This document shows positions 16,148-27,200 of a stretch of 35,802 nt of DNA, in pieces. The position numbers were made by a program, and so were the translations under genes. This DNA is from an uncultured Clostridia bacterium (GTDB taxonomy: Bacteria; Bacillota; Clostridia; UBA1381). The notes below the pieces were generated by a model. That model searched no databases, had not been told where the DNA came from, and was given only the letters and a program-made list of their open reading frames with translations. Positions within the stretch are counted from its first letter, which is position 1; every line of letters begins with the position of its first letter. The stretch lies in contig CALXWJ010000023.1 of assembly GCA_944392335.1 (NCBI GenBank), positions 1 to 35,802 of the forward strand, in the 5' to 3' direction.

Positions 16148-19100
16148 ATGAAAAACAAAAAAATATGCACATTTTTCCTTTGTATTTCGATGATAATGTC
16201 TTTTTTAACGGTTTTTGCGGAGTATAATCCGGATCCGTATACACAGGTAAGAGAAAGACCGGTGCCAAAGGGAAATCAGTATACGGTTGCGTTTATAGGA
16301 GGATCTCTTACAGCGGGAGGGGAAGAATGGATTAAACAAACCGCAGAATGTGTAAAAGCAAGGGTGAACGGAAAAGATGTTGTGACAATCAACGCAGGAA
16401 AGGGCGGCACAGGTTCCGATTACGGTGCCGCAAGATTCATGAATGATGTCGGTTCTTTTTCGCCCGATATGGTTGTTGTGGAATTTGCGGTAAATGACCG
16501 CAGAAGAGGTGAAAAAGACAGCAAGGTTTATATGGAGTCTATTGTAAGACAATGTCTGTCGCTTAAAAAAATTCCGTCGGTGTTGTTTGTTTATGCTCCG
16601 AATCCGATTGATGAATCAGACAGTCAATATGACTCTATGATAGAGCAGTTTAAATGGAAAGATGAGATTGCTAATCATTATGGCATAAAAAGCATAAACA
16701 TATACGATTATATGCAGCAGGACTTTAAATCGAATAATAAATTCGCTAATTTTGAGGCATATCTTGCAAGTATGTATAATGCATCGGGAGACGGGTTTGA
16801 TGTGCACGGCGGATATCAGAAATATGCAGAAGCTATAAAAAAAGCTTTTGATGAAGATGCCGATGCGTGTATGGCAAAACCTAAAAATGCCGGGATATAC
16901 TGTAAAGAATATGCGAATCTGGCAGATGCAAGATACAGATATATAGAATCGGACGATTCTGCAATTACATATGATGATAAATGGACGCGTTATGATGTAA
17001 ATAATAAATTTACAACCTATGACAGCAAGCTTACGATTGGCGATTATTCATATTCGTATCCATATTTTGAAAATGGTATCATGCAGACCGAAACATCAGC
17101 AACATTGAGCTTTAACAGTTCGGCAGAAGCATTCTGTTTCAATTATCCGTCAGCGACAGCGGGAAGTTCAGTGACAGTATATGTAGATAATACGGCATCG
17201 GAGCAAAAGCTTTCATGCTGGTCTGCAGCACAAGGGGTGAATTACATAAGCACGTGGTTTGAACTCCCGAAAGATGGTGCTTCACATGAAATATTGGTTG
17301 TTGTTGATGAGCCGACAGACCAAAATTATATTTTCAGATTCGGAAATATTATAGAAAGATATAAAAACAGGCAAAGTGACGATGATGGAAATAAAGATTC
17401 GGATAAACCTCAGAACGGCGGACAAAGCACAATTTCCGGAGAAATACTCGGCAAAAACGGTGCGACGCTTTATGTTTCACCTGACGGTGATGATGAAGAA
17501 AATGACGGTACATTTAATAAACCCTTTGAAACAATTCAACGTGCAAAGGAAGCAGTACGAGCTTTAAAGAATGAGGGGTTGCCGGAAGGCGGAGTCTGCG
17601 TTTATATCCGTGGAGGTGTATACAGAATTGAAAAGGGTATGACCTTTGGAGCAGAAGATTCTGGAGAAGAAGGAAAACCGATAACATATCGCCCATATCA
17701 AAATGAAAAGGTTGAGCTTATTGGAGGAATACAGCTCAGTGTATCTGATTTTAAGCGCGTGTCGGACGAGGAAGTTCTTGCGAAAATATATGACCGTGAT
17801 GCACGCAGTTGTATATATCAATATGATTTATCAAAAATCAAGGATTTCAATTATGGCAGCATATATTTCAGTAATCAGTCGGGAAACAAACCGAACGAGC
17901 TTGTTGTGGACGGTAAGATGATGACAATTGCAAGATGGCCGAATGCAACAGCGGGAGGAACGGACGTTTTTGAAAAGGTTAGCGTTGTGACGCCTCAGAT
18001 TAAGGACAAGGGATTTTCATTCACGCTTTCGGACAAAAACAGAGTAAATAACTGGAAAAATGCAAAAGATGCCGATCTGGTGGCAAACTGGAGGTACTTG
18101 TGGCAGTCATATCATGACAAAATTGATAATATAAAAAACGGTATCGTGACAACAACAATAGTTTTAGGGTCGGATGCTGTTGACGGAACGGCGAGATTTT
18201 ATATTCAGAACTTAATTGAAGAACTGGACAGACCGGGAGAATTTTATGTGGATAAAGAAAATAAAAAACTGTATTTTTATCCGCCGGCGGATTCTTCGGG
18301 AGAGTCAGAAATTTTTCTGTCAGATTTATCCGACAGTATGTTTAAGATAGACGGTGCAAATTTCCTGACGTTCAGAGGATTTACGATTCCCTGTTCAAGA
18401 GGCAGTGCATTTGAAATTAAAAAGGGCGATAACAATCTGATTGCTTATAATAACATTACAAACCTCGGAAGTATTGCTGTAAGCGTTGCGGCAGATACTT
18501 ATAATAACGGTGTGGTCGGCAATTATATTTCCATGACAGACGGCGGAATAAATCTATCGGGAGGAAATGTAAAAACTCTTACACCGGGTGGAAATTATGC
18601 AGAAAATAATGAAGTGGAAAAGTTCTCCAGAATAACAAAAACGTATACCGGCGGTATCCATGTTGGGGGATGCGGAAACAGGGTTTCACATAATGAAATA
18701 CACGACGCACTTCACTTGGGAATGCAGTTTTCGGGGAATGAAAACATAATAGAATATAATGAATTTTATGATCTTTTGCAGTCAGTGGACGATTCGGGCG
18801 GAATTTATTCCGGACGTACATGGATAAGACGCGGAAATCAGATAACGCATAATTATTTTCATGACTTCTATGGCTCATCAGGTGGTGTCGGATTAGGATG
18901 CATATATTTCGATGATAATCTTTCAGGCAACTCGGTAACAAAAAATATATTTGAAAATATTCCGGGACGCGGAATGTGGGCAGAGGCGGGAAGCGACAAC
19001 AATGTTGAAAATAATATTATGATCAATGTAGGAACGCCTATACGTTATGTTGACAGAGGAAACCCCACAACAAAACTTGCAGAGGTTGACGAATCTAACT

Positions 19101-19900
19101 ATATGGTTTCCTCCTTGAAGGAAGTACCCTATACATCAGATGTATGGCTTGCAAAATATCCGATTATGAGCGAAATTTGGAATTTGCCGGTTTACCAGCC
19201 GCACAGAGTATCTATTAAAAAGAATGTATTTGTAAATTCGGGTTCAAATGATATAAGTCCCAGCGTTATTTCACAAGGTACATTTGAAAATAACGTAAAT
19301 ATGGATAATCCGGGATTTGCGGATATAAAGAACAGAAATTACACTTTGACAGAGAACGCAAGTGTTTATTCGGAGATCCCCGGATTTGAGGATACACACT
19401 TTGAGAAGATGGGCAGATATACAGATAAGCTCAAAGAAAGAGTGAAAGATGCGGTGGTTTTGGGAATAGGGCGTGCAGGCGCTGAGAAAAACGGAGAAAT
19501 GACGCAAATAGATTCTCAGAATGACGCGGTTATGCCGATTATTATAAATAACAGAACTTTTGTGCCGGTAAGATTTATTTCAGAAAGTCTCGGCGGAGAG
19601 GTTTTGTGGAACGGGGAAACAAAAGAAATAGAAATTTCATGCGGAGCAAAGAATATCAAGATGACTGTCGGCAGCAGTACAATGGTTGTAGACGGTGCAG
19701 AGGTTACACTTGATGCAGCGCCTGTAATCAGAGAGAACAGAACACTTTTGCCTTTGAGAGCTTTGGTTGAAGCCTTAGGGAAACAGGTATTCTGGGACGA
19801 TAAAGGGCTTATTGTAATAAGTGACAATGCAGCGCTTTTTGACAGTACAGAGGACTCATATATGATAGATGAATTGTTAAGGCAAATAAATCTAAGATAA
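16148..19900 (+). CDS. Exported SGNH esterase / beta-helix (GH141-like) / stalk-domain fusion
   Basis: This protein of about 1250 residues starts with a signal peptide (MKNKK, a hydrophobic core, cleavage near VFA-E). An SGNH/GDSL esterase domain follows at about 45-245: GGSLTAGGE with the Ser, FAVNDRR with the Asn, and DVHGGYQKYA with the His. A beta-sandwich region of about 170 residues comes next. From about residue 438 to 1110 lies a right-handed beta-helix opening with LYVSPDGDDEENDGTFNKP, as in GH141-like proteins. The C-terminus has two copper-amine-oxidase-like units (NNRTFVPVRFISESLGG and ENRTLLPLRALVEALG), common as stalk or wall-binding parts in Clostridia. The start at 16148 gives AAAGGA normal spacing; the ATG at 16136 touches that site. 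It probably deacylates and cleaves a decorated glycan outside the cell. Confidence 0.82.
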   Translation: MKNKKICTFFLCISMIMSFLTVFAEYNPDPYTQVRERPVPKGNQYTVAFIGGSLTAGGEEWIKQTAECVKARVNGKDVVTINAGKGGTGSDYGAARFMNDVGSFSPDMVVVEFAVNDRRRGEKDSKVYMESIVRQCLSLKKIPSVLFVYAPNPIDESDSQYDSMIEQFKWKDEIANHYGIKSINIYDYMQQDFKSNNKFANFEAYLASMYNASGDGFDVHGGYQKYAEAIKKAFDEDADACMAKPKNAGIYCKEYANLADARYRYIESDDSAITYDDKWTRYDVNNKFTTYDSKLTIGDYSYSYPYFENGIMQTETSATLSFNSSAEAFCFNYPSATAGSSVTVYVDNTASEQKLSCWSAAQGVNYISTWFELPKDGASHEILVVVDEPTDQNYIFRFGNIIERYKNRQSDDDGNKDSDKPQNGGQSTISGEILGKNGATLYVSPDGDDEENDGTFNKPFETIQRAKEAVRALKNEGLPEGGVCVYIRGGVYRIEKGMTFGAEDSGEEGKPITYRPYQNEKVELIGGIQLSVSDFKRVSDEEVLAKIYDRDARSCIYQYDLSKIKDFNYGSIYFSNQSGNKPNELVVDGKMMTIARWPNATAGGTDVFEKVSVVTPQIKDKGFSFTLSDKNRVNNWKNAKDADLVANWRYLWQSYHDKIDNIKNGIVTTTIVLGSDAVDGTARFYIQNLIEELDRPGEFYVDKENKKLYFYPPADSSGESEIFLSDLSDSMFKIDGANFLTFRGFTIPCSRGSAFEIKKGDNNLIAYNNITNLGSIAVSVAADTYNNGVVGNYISMTDGGINLSGGNVKTLTPGGNYAENNEVEKFSRITKTYTGGIHVGGCGNRVSHNEIHDALHLGMQFSGNENIIEYNEFYDLLQSVDDSGGIYSGRTWIRRGNQITHNYFHDFYGSSGGVGLGCIYFDDNLSGNSVTKNIFENIPGRGMWAEAGSDNNVENNIMINVGTPIRYVDRGNPTTKLAEVDESNYMVSSLKEVPYTSDVWLAKYPIMSEIWNLPVYQPHRVSIKKNVFVNSGSNDISPSVISQGTFENNVNMDNPGFADIKNRNYTLTENASVYSEIPGFEDTHFEKMGRYTDKLKERVKDAVVLGIGRAGAEKNGEMTQIDSQNDAVMPIIINNRTFVPVRFISESLGGEVLWNGETKEIEISCGAKNIKMTVGSSTMVVDGAEVTLDAAPVIRENRTLLPLRALVEALGKQVFWDDKGLIVISDNAALFDSTEDSYMIDELLRQINLR

Positions 19901-19914
19901 AATAAAGATGTTTA

Positions 19915-19928
19915 CGGCGAGAGCGCCG
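19915..19928 (+). other. Small GC hairpin between operon genes
   Basis: CGGCG pairs with CGCCG around AGAG, in the 65-base gap before the AGGAGGGG site of the next gene. It has no T tail, so it may be an mRNA stability element rather than a terminator. Confidence 0.35.
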
Positions 19929-19965
19929 CAAATATAAAATTTAAAATTAATTAGGAGGGGAAACA

Positions 19966-22900
19966 ATGGTAAAAATGAAAAAAAGAGCATCTCTTATGCT
20001 CGCGCTGACTATGGCGGTAACCGCGTTGCCGTATAATGCAATGGCAGAAGAGACAGCGGAAAACATGACTCTGAAAACCTTTAATGCTACGATGAAGGTT
20101 ATAACCGTTGACTTTAACAATGTAACAACGGCAATCAGTGCAGAGGGATTGGAGGACAAAATTGCAATCACAGAGCATAAGGCTGACGGCAGCGAGGTTG
20201 CTGTGACAGATTTTACTGTCGATATCACGGCGGCAATGACGGGGACAGACTCGAGTGGAGCAGAGCTTACAACGGCGGAAGGAAATTCGATTATTATTAC
20301 TCCGGCAGCGGGAATTAACACAACGAGCCTTTACAAAGTAGAGTTTGCACCGACTATAACAGACGCAGACGCAACATCTTTGGCAACCGGCACAACAACC
20401 GGTTGGTTTAAGGTGAATGAACTGTTTTCAGATGATTTTAATGCTGAGGGTAAGTATGTAAAAGACGGTGAGACGACATATCCGTATTATTGGGATTCAA
20501 GCAATACGTATCTTTTGAGCAAATATTGGAATTATTCCAATGTCAGCAGAGTGCATATCGGTGATACGACAAACAAAAATAGTTATAAAAACTATAGTGT
20601 TATGCGATTTGTGGCCGATTCAAATATTTCAATATCCAATGAGGCAATTCCGGCAGACGAGAGAGTGGCAGACTATACGGTAGAGTATAAGTATCAGTAT
20701 CCGGAATATGCAAACAACGGTTCATTATATACAAGCATGAGAGCTAATGAAAGCGGCGCAACATATGATATATGGTCCGGCTACAGAGTACAGCTCAGAA
20801 ATAACACTGCGACATCGGCAAATCCGACAGCGCCGATTACACTTTATGCAGGGACAACCAAGCTAATATCACAGGATTATACACCTGCTGATACAACGGG
20901 ACTTGTTAATGTAAGAATGTCAGCGGTGGGCGATAATATACAGTATTATATAGATAACAACAAAATATTTGATATTACAAGCACTGCTTATCGAAATGCC
21001 GGAATGACAGGTTTTTGGGATAACAACAGCACAGCGTGGTGGAACCCGTCTTACATTGATGATGTTTCGGTTACATCTGTAACAAAGCTCGGAGATATAC
21101 CTCAGAAGGTTGAAATTGTGAGCTATAATGCCGATTCTGATACGGTATATCTTGAATTGGGAGATATAGATTTAAAATCCAATCCTATAGAAGAAACAAC
21201 CCTTGGCGGAATCAAGCTGTACGATAAAGATGGAGCGGAGATGCAGAGAAATGTTTCACTTGACGGTAAATTTATAATTGTAAAGCCACAGGAAGATTTT
21301 GAGATAAATCAGAAATATACCGTTGAAGTAAAGGGAATCACCACTCAGTACGGTACAGTTTTGAGCGACTATACAAAATCATTTAAGCTGATACAGGAAT
21401 ACAAAGAAACTTTTGATGAAAACATTGACGGCTTTAATGTACAGAATATCGGCTCATGGGATAATACGACAAAACCGGGAGATGCAATGATGAAGCTTGA
21501 AGGAACTTCCGTGTGGGTAGACTGTATATTCCCGAACACCGAAACATTTAAAAATATGGATTATACAACAGAGCTTGATATGTATGTTTACGATGTTGAT
21601 AAATTTAACGGTTTGTGCGTATATTCCAATAAAACACCGGGTTCGTCATACAACTGGATGAATGACGGTTCTTTACAGTGTGAGTTCGGTACAACCAGAA
21701 ATTTGGGTATATCGGTATCTAATACAGTAGACGGACATGATGCATCTCATAAAATTTATAATGGTGCAAAAAGCTCAAACTTTGATTTCAGTCAAAGCGG
21801 AGTGACCTATAAAATAAAAATCGTGAAGAAAAATGGCATTGGCTCATTCTATGTGAACGGTGAAAAAGAAGCATCCTTTGATTATTCGGAGTACGCACCT
21901 TTGCAGAAGGGTATTCTGGGATTCAGAGTCGGATCAAACACCGTAGTTGGTATAGATAATATTTTGTGTACATATGCGGCAGATTATGTCGATGACGGCG
22001 GAGGAGAGGAAAATCCGGAAATTGCGATAACCAAAGCGGATTTTTCGACCCCTGACGATACAGGCAAGGTGTCTGCGGAAATAAGTGTTTTGGACAACAC
22101 ATACGCACAGAACACATATACTGTTATTGCGGCAATTTATGATAAGCACGACAGGCTTATAAGTGCGAAGAGTATTCTCGAAGAAAATGCGGTGAAAGGC
22201 GAAGAAAAAGGCTATCCACTGGAGTTTGAAAATGCGTCGGATATGTCTTATGCAAAGGTGTTTATCTGGGATTCTCTCGGTACAATGAAATCTATAGGAA
22301 CAATGCGGAAAATAACCGGAATAAACAGTACAACATATTATGTTAATCCATCAGCTGACTTAATGTCAGCTGATGGAACGGCAGAACATCCGTATAAAGA
22401 TATAAATAGTGCGATTGAAAGAATATATGATGATGTGTCCTCGGGAGCTTTTGGTGTGAACTTTACGGTAAATGTCGGAGCAGGCGATATTTTCCTTGAT
22501 GATACCGTAACAATTAACGACTATAACTCTTTACTTTCAACATCAGGTACGACCATAACAATTCAGGGAAGGGGAACAGATAAAACGTTTGTCAAATCAG
22601 GCAGCGTAATTGCCGAAGGCGATATAGAAAAAGTAAAAGACCAAAATGTTTTGTCAAGGGTGCCGAGTGAAGCGAGAGATTATATATATTCTGTAGATTT
22701 GTCGGATAAAGGGTATATCGGTGATAAATCGGAAAATATAGAATTGGTTTTGAACGGAAAGGTTCAAACGGCGGCAAGATACCCAAATAGCGGATATTTA
22801 AAAACCGGTGAAGTAACAGCGGATAAAATGAGCTTTGTTTGTTCTGATGAGAGAGTAAACGCATGGCAGACGGCAGAGGATATGTATGTATACTATATGC

Positions 22901-24237
22901 CTCACTATTTTTCTTATGCATATAAGGCAAAGGCTTTGAACGGGTTGATAACTACAGAAAATAACGGCGGTTTTTTAACCGACAGAGAATATTATGTTTA
23001 TAATTTGCTTGAGGAACTGGATAGTGCAGATGAGTATTTTTATGATAAAACTAACGGCAGACTGTATTTTTACAGCAAAGATATAACGGGAAGTAAATAT
23101 GAAATATTTAATATGAATAAGAGCCTTATAGAACTGGTGTGTTGCGACAATGTGAAAATTAAGGACATGACTATCGAAAACAGCGGTGAAACTTTGGTTT
23201 ACCTAATATATACAAAAAATTCGGGATTGGAAAATTGTGTTTTGAGAAATAGTTCGAAATCAGCTTTGACCGTTTCGGATTCTTATAACTCGGGGGCATT
23301 AAATTGTGAGATTTACGATATGGGAAAAGGTGGAGTAAGTCTTTCCGGAGGTGATAGAAATACTCTTGCAAAAGGGAAGAATTACGTTAATAAATGCTCG
23401 ATTCACGACTGTCAGAGGCTGGACAGGACATATACCGCATTGGTATCTATGAGCGGCGTGGGGAATATGTGCATAAATTCCGATATATATAATTCATATC
23501 ATATGGCAATTGCAATTTACGGAAATGATTTAGAGGTGAGGAACAACAAAATCTATAATGTATGTACACAAACCGCCGACATGGGTGCGGTTTATGCAGA
23601 AGGCGATTATACTTTAAGAGGAACGGTTATTGAACACAATCTTTTTGAAAATATTCCGGCAAAGGGTGAGTTGGGAGCTTTTGCAATATATCTTGATAAC
23701 GGACTTTCCGGAGTTACGGTTAAGAATAATATTTTTAAAAATGTGCAAAGACAGGCTGTTTATGTAAACGGCGGAAGAGATAATAAGGTTATAAATAACA
23801 TTTTTGTGGATTCCGGAAGTATCGGTGCAATTTCAGACATATTTAACTGGGGAAAGGACAGCAGCGGAAACACATACAGCTATGAAAATCCTGCACCGGC
23901 AAGAACTACACTTGTAAATAAGCTTAATGCGGTTGACTATAAAAATGAACCTTATACAAAATATGAACATCTGTCGAATATCCTGGAAGATAAACCGTCA
24001 ATACCTAAATATAATGAATTTTCGGGGAATGTGTGTGTAAATGCCGGAGGACTATCAACGGCGTGGCTTAGAAATACTTCGCTGGAGACGCTTGTTTCGG
24101 ACGGCGGTTGTGAGTATTTGGTATATTCATGCAGTGAAAGCGATTTGATGGATTATGACGGAGGCGATTATACATTGTCAGATTCAAAAGCAAGTGAATT
24201 AGGATTTGATAAATTTGATAATGTATTTGGCAGATGA
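19966..24237 (+). CDS. Exported lectin-like / beta-helix (GH141-like) protein
   Basis: This 1423-residue exported protein has the signal peptide MKKRASLMLALTMAVTALP with cleavage near AMA-E. Residues about 145-375 form a concanavalin/CBM-like module (SDDFNAEGKYVK, TTYPYYWDS, TYLLSKYW, PSYIDDVSV) that recurs in the next gene. An Ig-like part and a second lectin-like domain (about 480-670) follow, and then a linker. The beta-helix runs from about 789 to the end, opening with TTYYVNPSADL and sharing LLEELDSADEYFYD with the LIEELDRPGEFYVD of the preceding gene. It is likely a glycan-binding and cleaving enzyme; GH141 members include RG-II fucosidase and xylanase. No SLH or stalk domain is present, so it may dock on a partner or be released. 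AGGAGGGG at 19953-19960 sets the start. Confidence 0.8.
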   Translation: MVKMKKRASLMLALTMAVTALPYNAMAEETAENMTLKTFNATMKVITVDFNNVTTAISAEGLEDKIAITEHKADGSEVAVTDFTVDITAAMTGTDSSGAELTTAEGNSIIITPAAGINTTSLYKVEFAPTITDADATSLATGTTTGWFKVNELFSDDFNAEGKYVKDGETTYPYYWDSSNTYLLSKYWNYSNVSRVHIGDTTNKNSYKNYSVMRFVADSNISISNEAIPADERVADYTVEYKYQYPEYANNGSLYTSMRANESGATYDIWSGYRVQLRNNTATSANPTAPITLYAGTTKLISQDYTPADTTGLVNVRMSAVGDNIQYYIDNNKIFDITSTAYRNAGMTGFWDNNSTAWWNPSYIDDVSVTSVTKLGDIPQKVEIVSYNADSDTVYLELGDIDLKSNPIEETTLGGIKLYDKDGAEMQRNVSLDGKFIIVKPQEDFEINQKYTVEVKGITTQYGTVLSDYTKSFKLIQEYKETFDENIDGFNVQNIGSWDNTTKPGDAMMKLEGTSVWVDCIFPNTETFKNMDYTTELDMYVYDVDKFNGLCVYSNKTPGSSYNWMNDGSLQCEFGTTRNLGISVSNTVDGHDASHKIYNGAKSSNFDFSQSGVTYKIKIVKKNGIGSFYVNGEKEASFDYSEYAPLQKGILGFRVGSNTVVGIDNILCTYAADYVDDGGGEENPEIAITKADFSTPDDTGKVSAEISVLDNTYAQNTYTVIAAIYDKHDRLISAKSILEENAVKGEEKGYPLEFENASDMSYAKVFIWDSLGTMKSIGTMRKITGINSTTYYVNPSADLMSADGTAEHPYKDINSAIERIYDDVSSGAFGVNFTVNVGAGDIFLDDTVTINDYNSLLSTSGTTITIQGRGTDKTFVKSGSVIAEGDIEKVKDQNVLSRVPSEARDYIYSVDLSDKGYIGDKSENIELVLNGKVQTAARYPNSGYLKTGEVTADKMSFVCSDERVNAWQTAEDMYVYYMPHYFSYAYKAKALNGLITTENNGGFLTDREYYVYNLLEELDSADEYFYDKTNGRLYFYSKDITGSKYEIFNMNKSLIELVCCDNVKIKDMTIENSGETLVYLIYTKNSGLENCVLRNSSKSALTVSDSYNSGALNCEIYDMGKGGVSLSGGDRNTLAKGKNYVNKCSIHDCQRLDRTYTALVSMSGVGNMCINSDIYNSYHMAIAIYGNDLEVRNNKIYNVCTQTADMGAVYAEGDYTLRGTVIEHNLFENIPAKGELGAFAIYLDNGLSGVTVKNNIFKNVQRQAVYVNGGRDNKVINNIFVDSGSIGAISDIFNWGKDSSGNTYSYENPAPARTTLVNKLNAVDYKNEPYTKYEHLSNILEDKPSIPKYNEFSGNVCVNAGGLSTAWLRNTSLETLVSDGGCEYLVYSCSESDLMDYDGGDYTLSDSKASELGFDKFDNVFGR

Positions 24238-24258
24238 ATTTGAGAAAGGATGAAAAAT

Positions 24259-27200
24259 ATGATTAAAAAATATTTATCGGGGATGTTGGCGATAAGTATG
24301 GGAATGACCATGATACCGCACAATAGTCTTGCGGCGGAAATTTTAAACATGGAATCATTTAATGCTACGAAAAGTGCAGTGATTCTTAATTTCAGCAGTT
24401 TGGAAGATAAATCGGATATAAATATTCCTACAGATAAGGCAAAGGACTTTATTGTACTGGAAAAGCATACAAGCGATGGAAAGATAACAAGAATCAGTGA
24501 TTATGATATTAAAATTCAGGATAAGCAATGGAGCAATGTCGAAAATGCTAACAGCTCCGTTGTAATAAAGCCTAAAGACGGTCTTTCGGAGGACGCATTA
24601 TACAGAGTAACCGTAAATGCCGAAGTAAAGAATTTTGAAGTAAAGGCGAACACGGGGTGGTTTGGCATTGATGTTATATTTTCCGATGATTTTAATGCTG
24701 AGGGTAAGTATGTAAAAGGCGGGGATACAACCTATCCGTATTATTGGGACTCAACCGGTACATATCTTTTAAGCAAATATTGGAAAGGATCTAATGACAC
24801 AAGAGTACAAATAGGAAATACCACCCAAAAACACAATTATACCGATTATAATGTTATGAGGTTTTTGGCGGATTCCAGTGTTTATATATCCGATGAAGCA
24901 ATCAGTGCGGATAAAACAACATCTGATTATACGGTTGAATATCAGTATCAATATCCGGGATATGCAAACGGCGGATCTCATTGGTTTAGTATGAGGGGCT
25001 CGCGGGATGATCTTTTCTATAACCGCCGTAAAGGTTATTATGTCCAGCTCAGAAACGACACTGCAATGATGGGGAAACTGTCAGCACCGATTAAGCTGTA
25101 TGCCGCAGGTACAAACATTGCAACATCGGAGGAGTATGTGCCGGATGATTCCGGGTTGGTGGACATCAGAATGTCAACAATCGACGATAATATACAATAT
25201 TACATAGATGAGAATAAGATATTTGATGTTAAAAATAAGTCATTCACTTCTTCAGGAGATACAGTTTTCTTTGACAAGAACAGTACGCAGTGGTGGGAAC
25301 CTTCTTATATTGACAATGTGTATGTCACACAGCTTGTAAAATACGGAGATGGTTTGCCGGAGATAAAGGTGACAAATAGCAGTATAAGCGGAAGTACGGC
25401 TATCATTGAATTGTCGCAGGAGATAAAGTGTGAAAACATAAAAAGTTTTATCGAATTGAAAAACGATGAGGGTGAGACATATCCGGTTGATGTCGAACAA
25501 ATAGGGACGTTTTTAGGTATAACCCCAAAAGCTGCGCTTGCCGATGGGAAGTATATACTTACGCTCAAAGAGGGAATATATGCTGCAAATTCGGCAGTAC
25601 TGCAAAATCCGTATCAGATGTATTTTGAAGTTTCAGACGGCAATATGCAGATGATTAAAATTACAAAACCGGAAATATCAAATATTAATACCGAAGTTCT
25701 GAACTGTAAATTTAAAATGACATATGATTATACGGGAGAGAATGCAAATAATTCGAAATATATTATATATTCATCAAAAAGCGTAAACGGAGATTTTGAG
25801 GAAATTAAAAATGGAAGACTGACCGGTGCGAAATTGGAATTTGATACAGACGAAAGTTATGTTGACTGTTATTTAAAAATCAAAATCAGCCCTGAGGATA
25901 GTAAAGGATATTTGAATGACAGTTTTTACACCGATGTGTTTAAAGGTATGTTTACGCCTGTTATAAAAGATGTTGTGATTGAAGATAACTTTGAAGGCGG
26001 AAACGTGAAAATCTCTAATTATGTGTTTTATGATGAAAACGGCGATGCCGATTTGACACAGATTCAATGGTATGCCTCAGATGAAGCAGACGGTGAGTAT
26101 ATTCCGATAGAAAATGCAACGCAAAGAGAATTGATAATTGATGATAGTCTGCGGGACAAGTTCATAAAAGTATATATAACTCCCAAAACAGATGTTTACC
26201 CACAGAAGGGTGAAATATATATATCAAACTATTTTTGCAGAATATATGAGCCGGAGGCGAGAAATGTAAAAATCATAGGTGAAGCAGCAATCGGTGCGAT
26301 TTTGACGGGTGAATATACGTACTATGACAAAAATCACTCGGAAGAAAACGGTACGACCTACAGGTGGCTGGTTTCAGACAGCAAAGACGGTGAATATGCG
26401 GAAATTGAGGGTTTTGAGGGACGCGAGTTTACAATAACGGAGGAGTATAACGAAAAATTTGTTAAGTTTGAAGTCACACCCAAAAAAGAAGGTGTGGCAG
26501 GCGCAGCTGTTTTGAGTGAAGCTTTTGCCTTGCCTGCAAAGCCTGTTGCAAAAAATGTGGAGATAAGAGGAACGGTAAAGCCGGGGTATACTGTTACGGG
26601 TGTATATGACTTTTATCAGGTAAACAATGTTTCGGAGGGGGATTCCGAATTTACATGGTATGTTGATTCAAAAGCGGTGTCGCATGAAAAAATGTATACA
26701 ATATTGAGGTCAGATGCGGGCAAAGAACTTTGCTTTGAAGTAAAGCCGATTGCCAAAAGGGAACCGTCTGAAGGCAAACCAAGTAAGAGCAAAACGGTAA
26801 AAATCGGGACAGTATCCTCTTCCGGGGGAAGCAGCGGCGGTGGTTCAAAACCTTCCGTCGGCTCGGGCATAATTATAGGACAAGTGAAAAACGATACGGA
26901 GAATGCGTCAAAAAACAACAATGAAATTATAACAAAGTTTACAGATATTTCAGAATCGCCTTACAAAAAGGAAATAGCGATTCTGACAGATAAAAAGATT
27001 ATAAATGGAGTGAGCGAAACCGAATTTGAGCCGAACCGAAATATTACAAGAGCGGAATTTACTGCATTGATGATGCGGCAGCTTGGAATGGGCGAGGGAA
27101 AATATTCCGGAGCCTTTGATGATGTTGCATCGGATATGTGGTTTGCAGGATATGTGCAGACGGCATATGAAAATGGAATTGTAGAAGGATATGCCGGATT

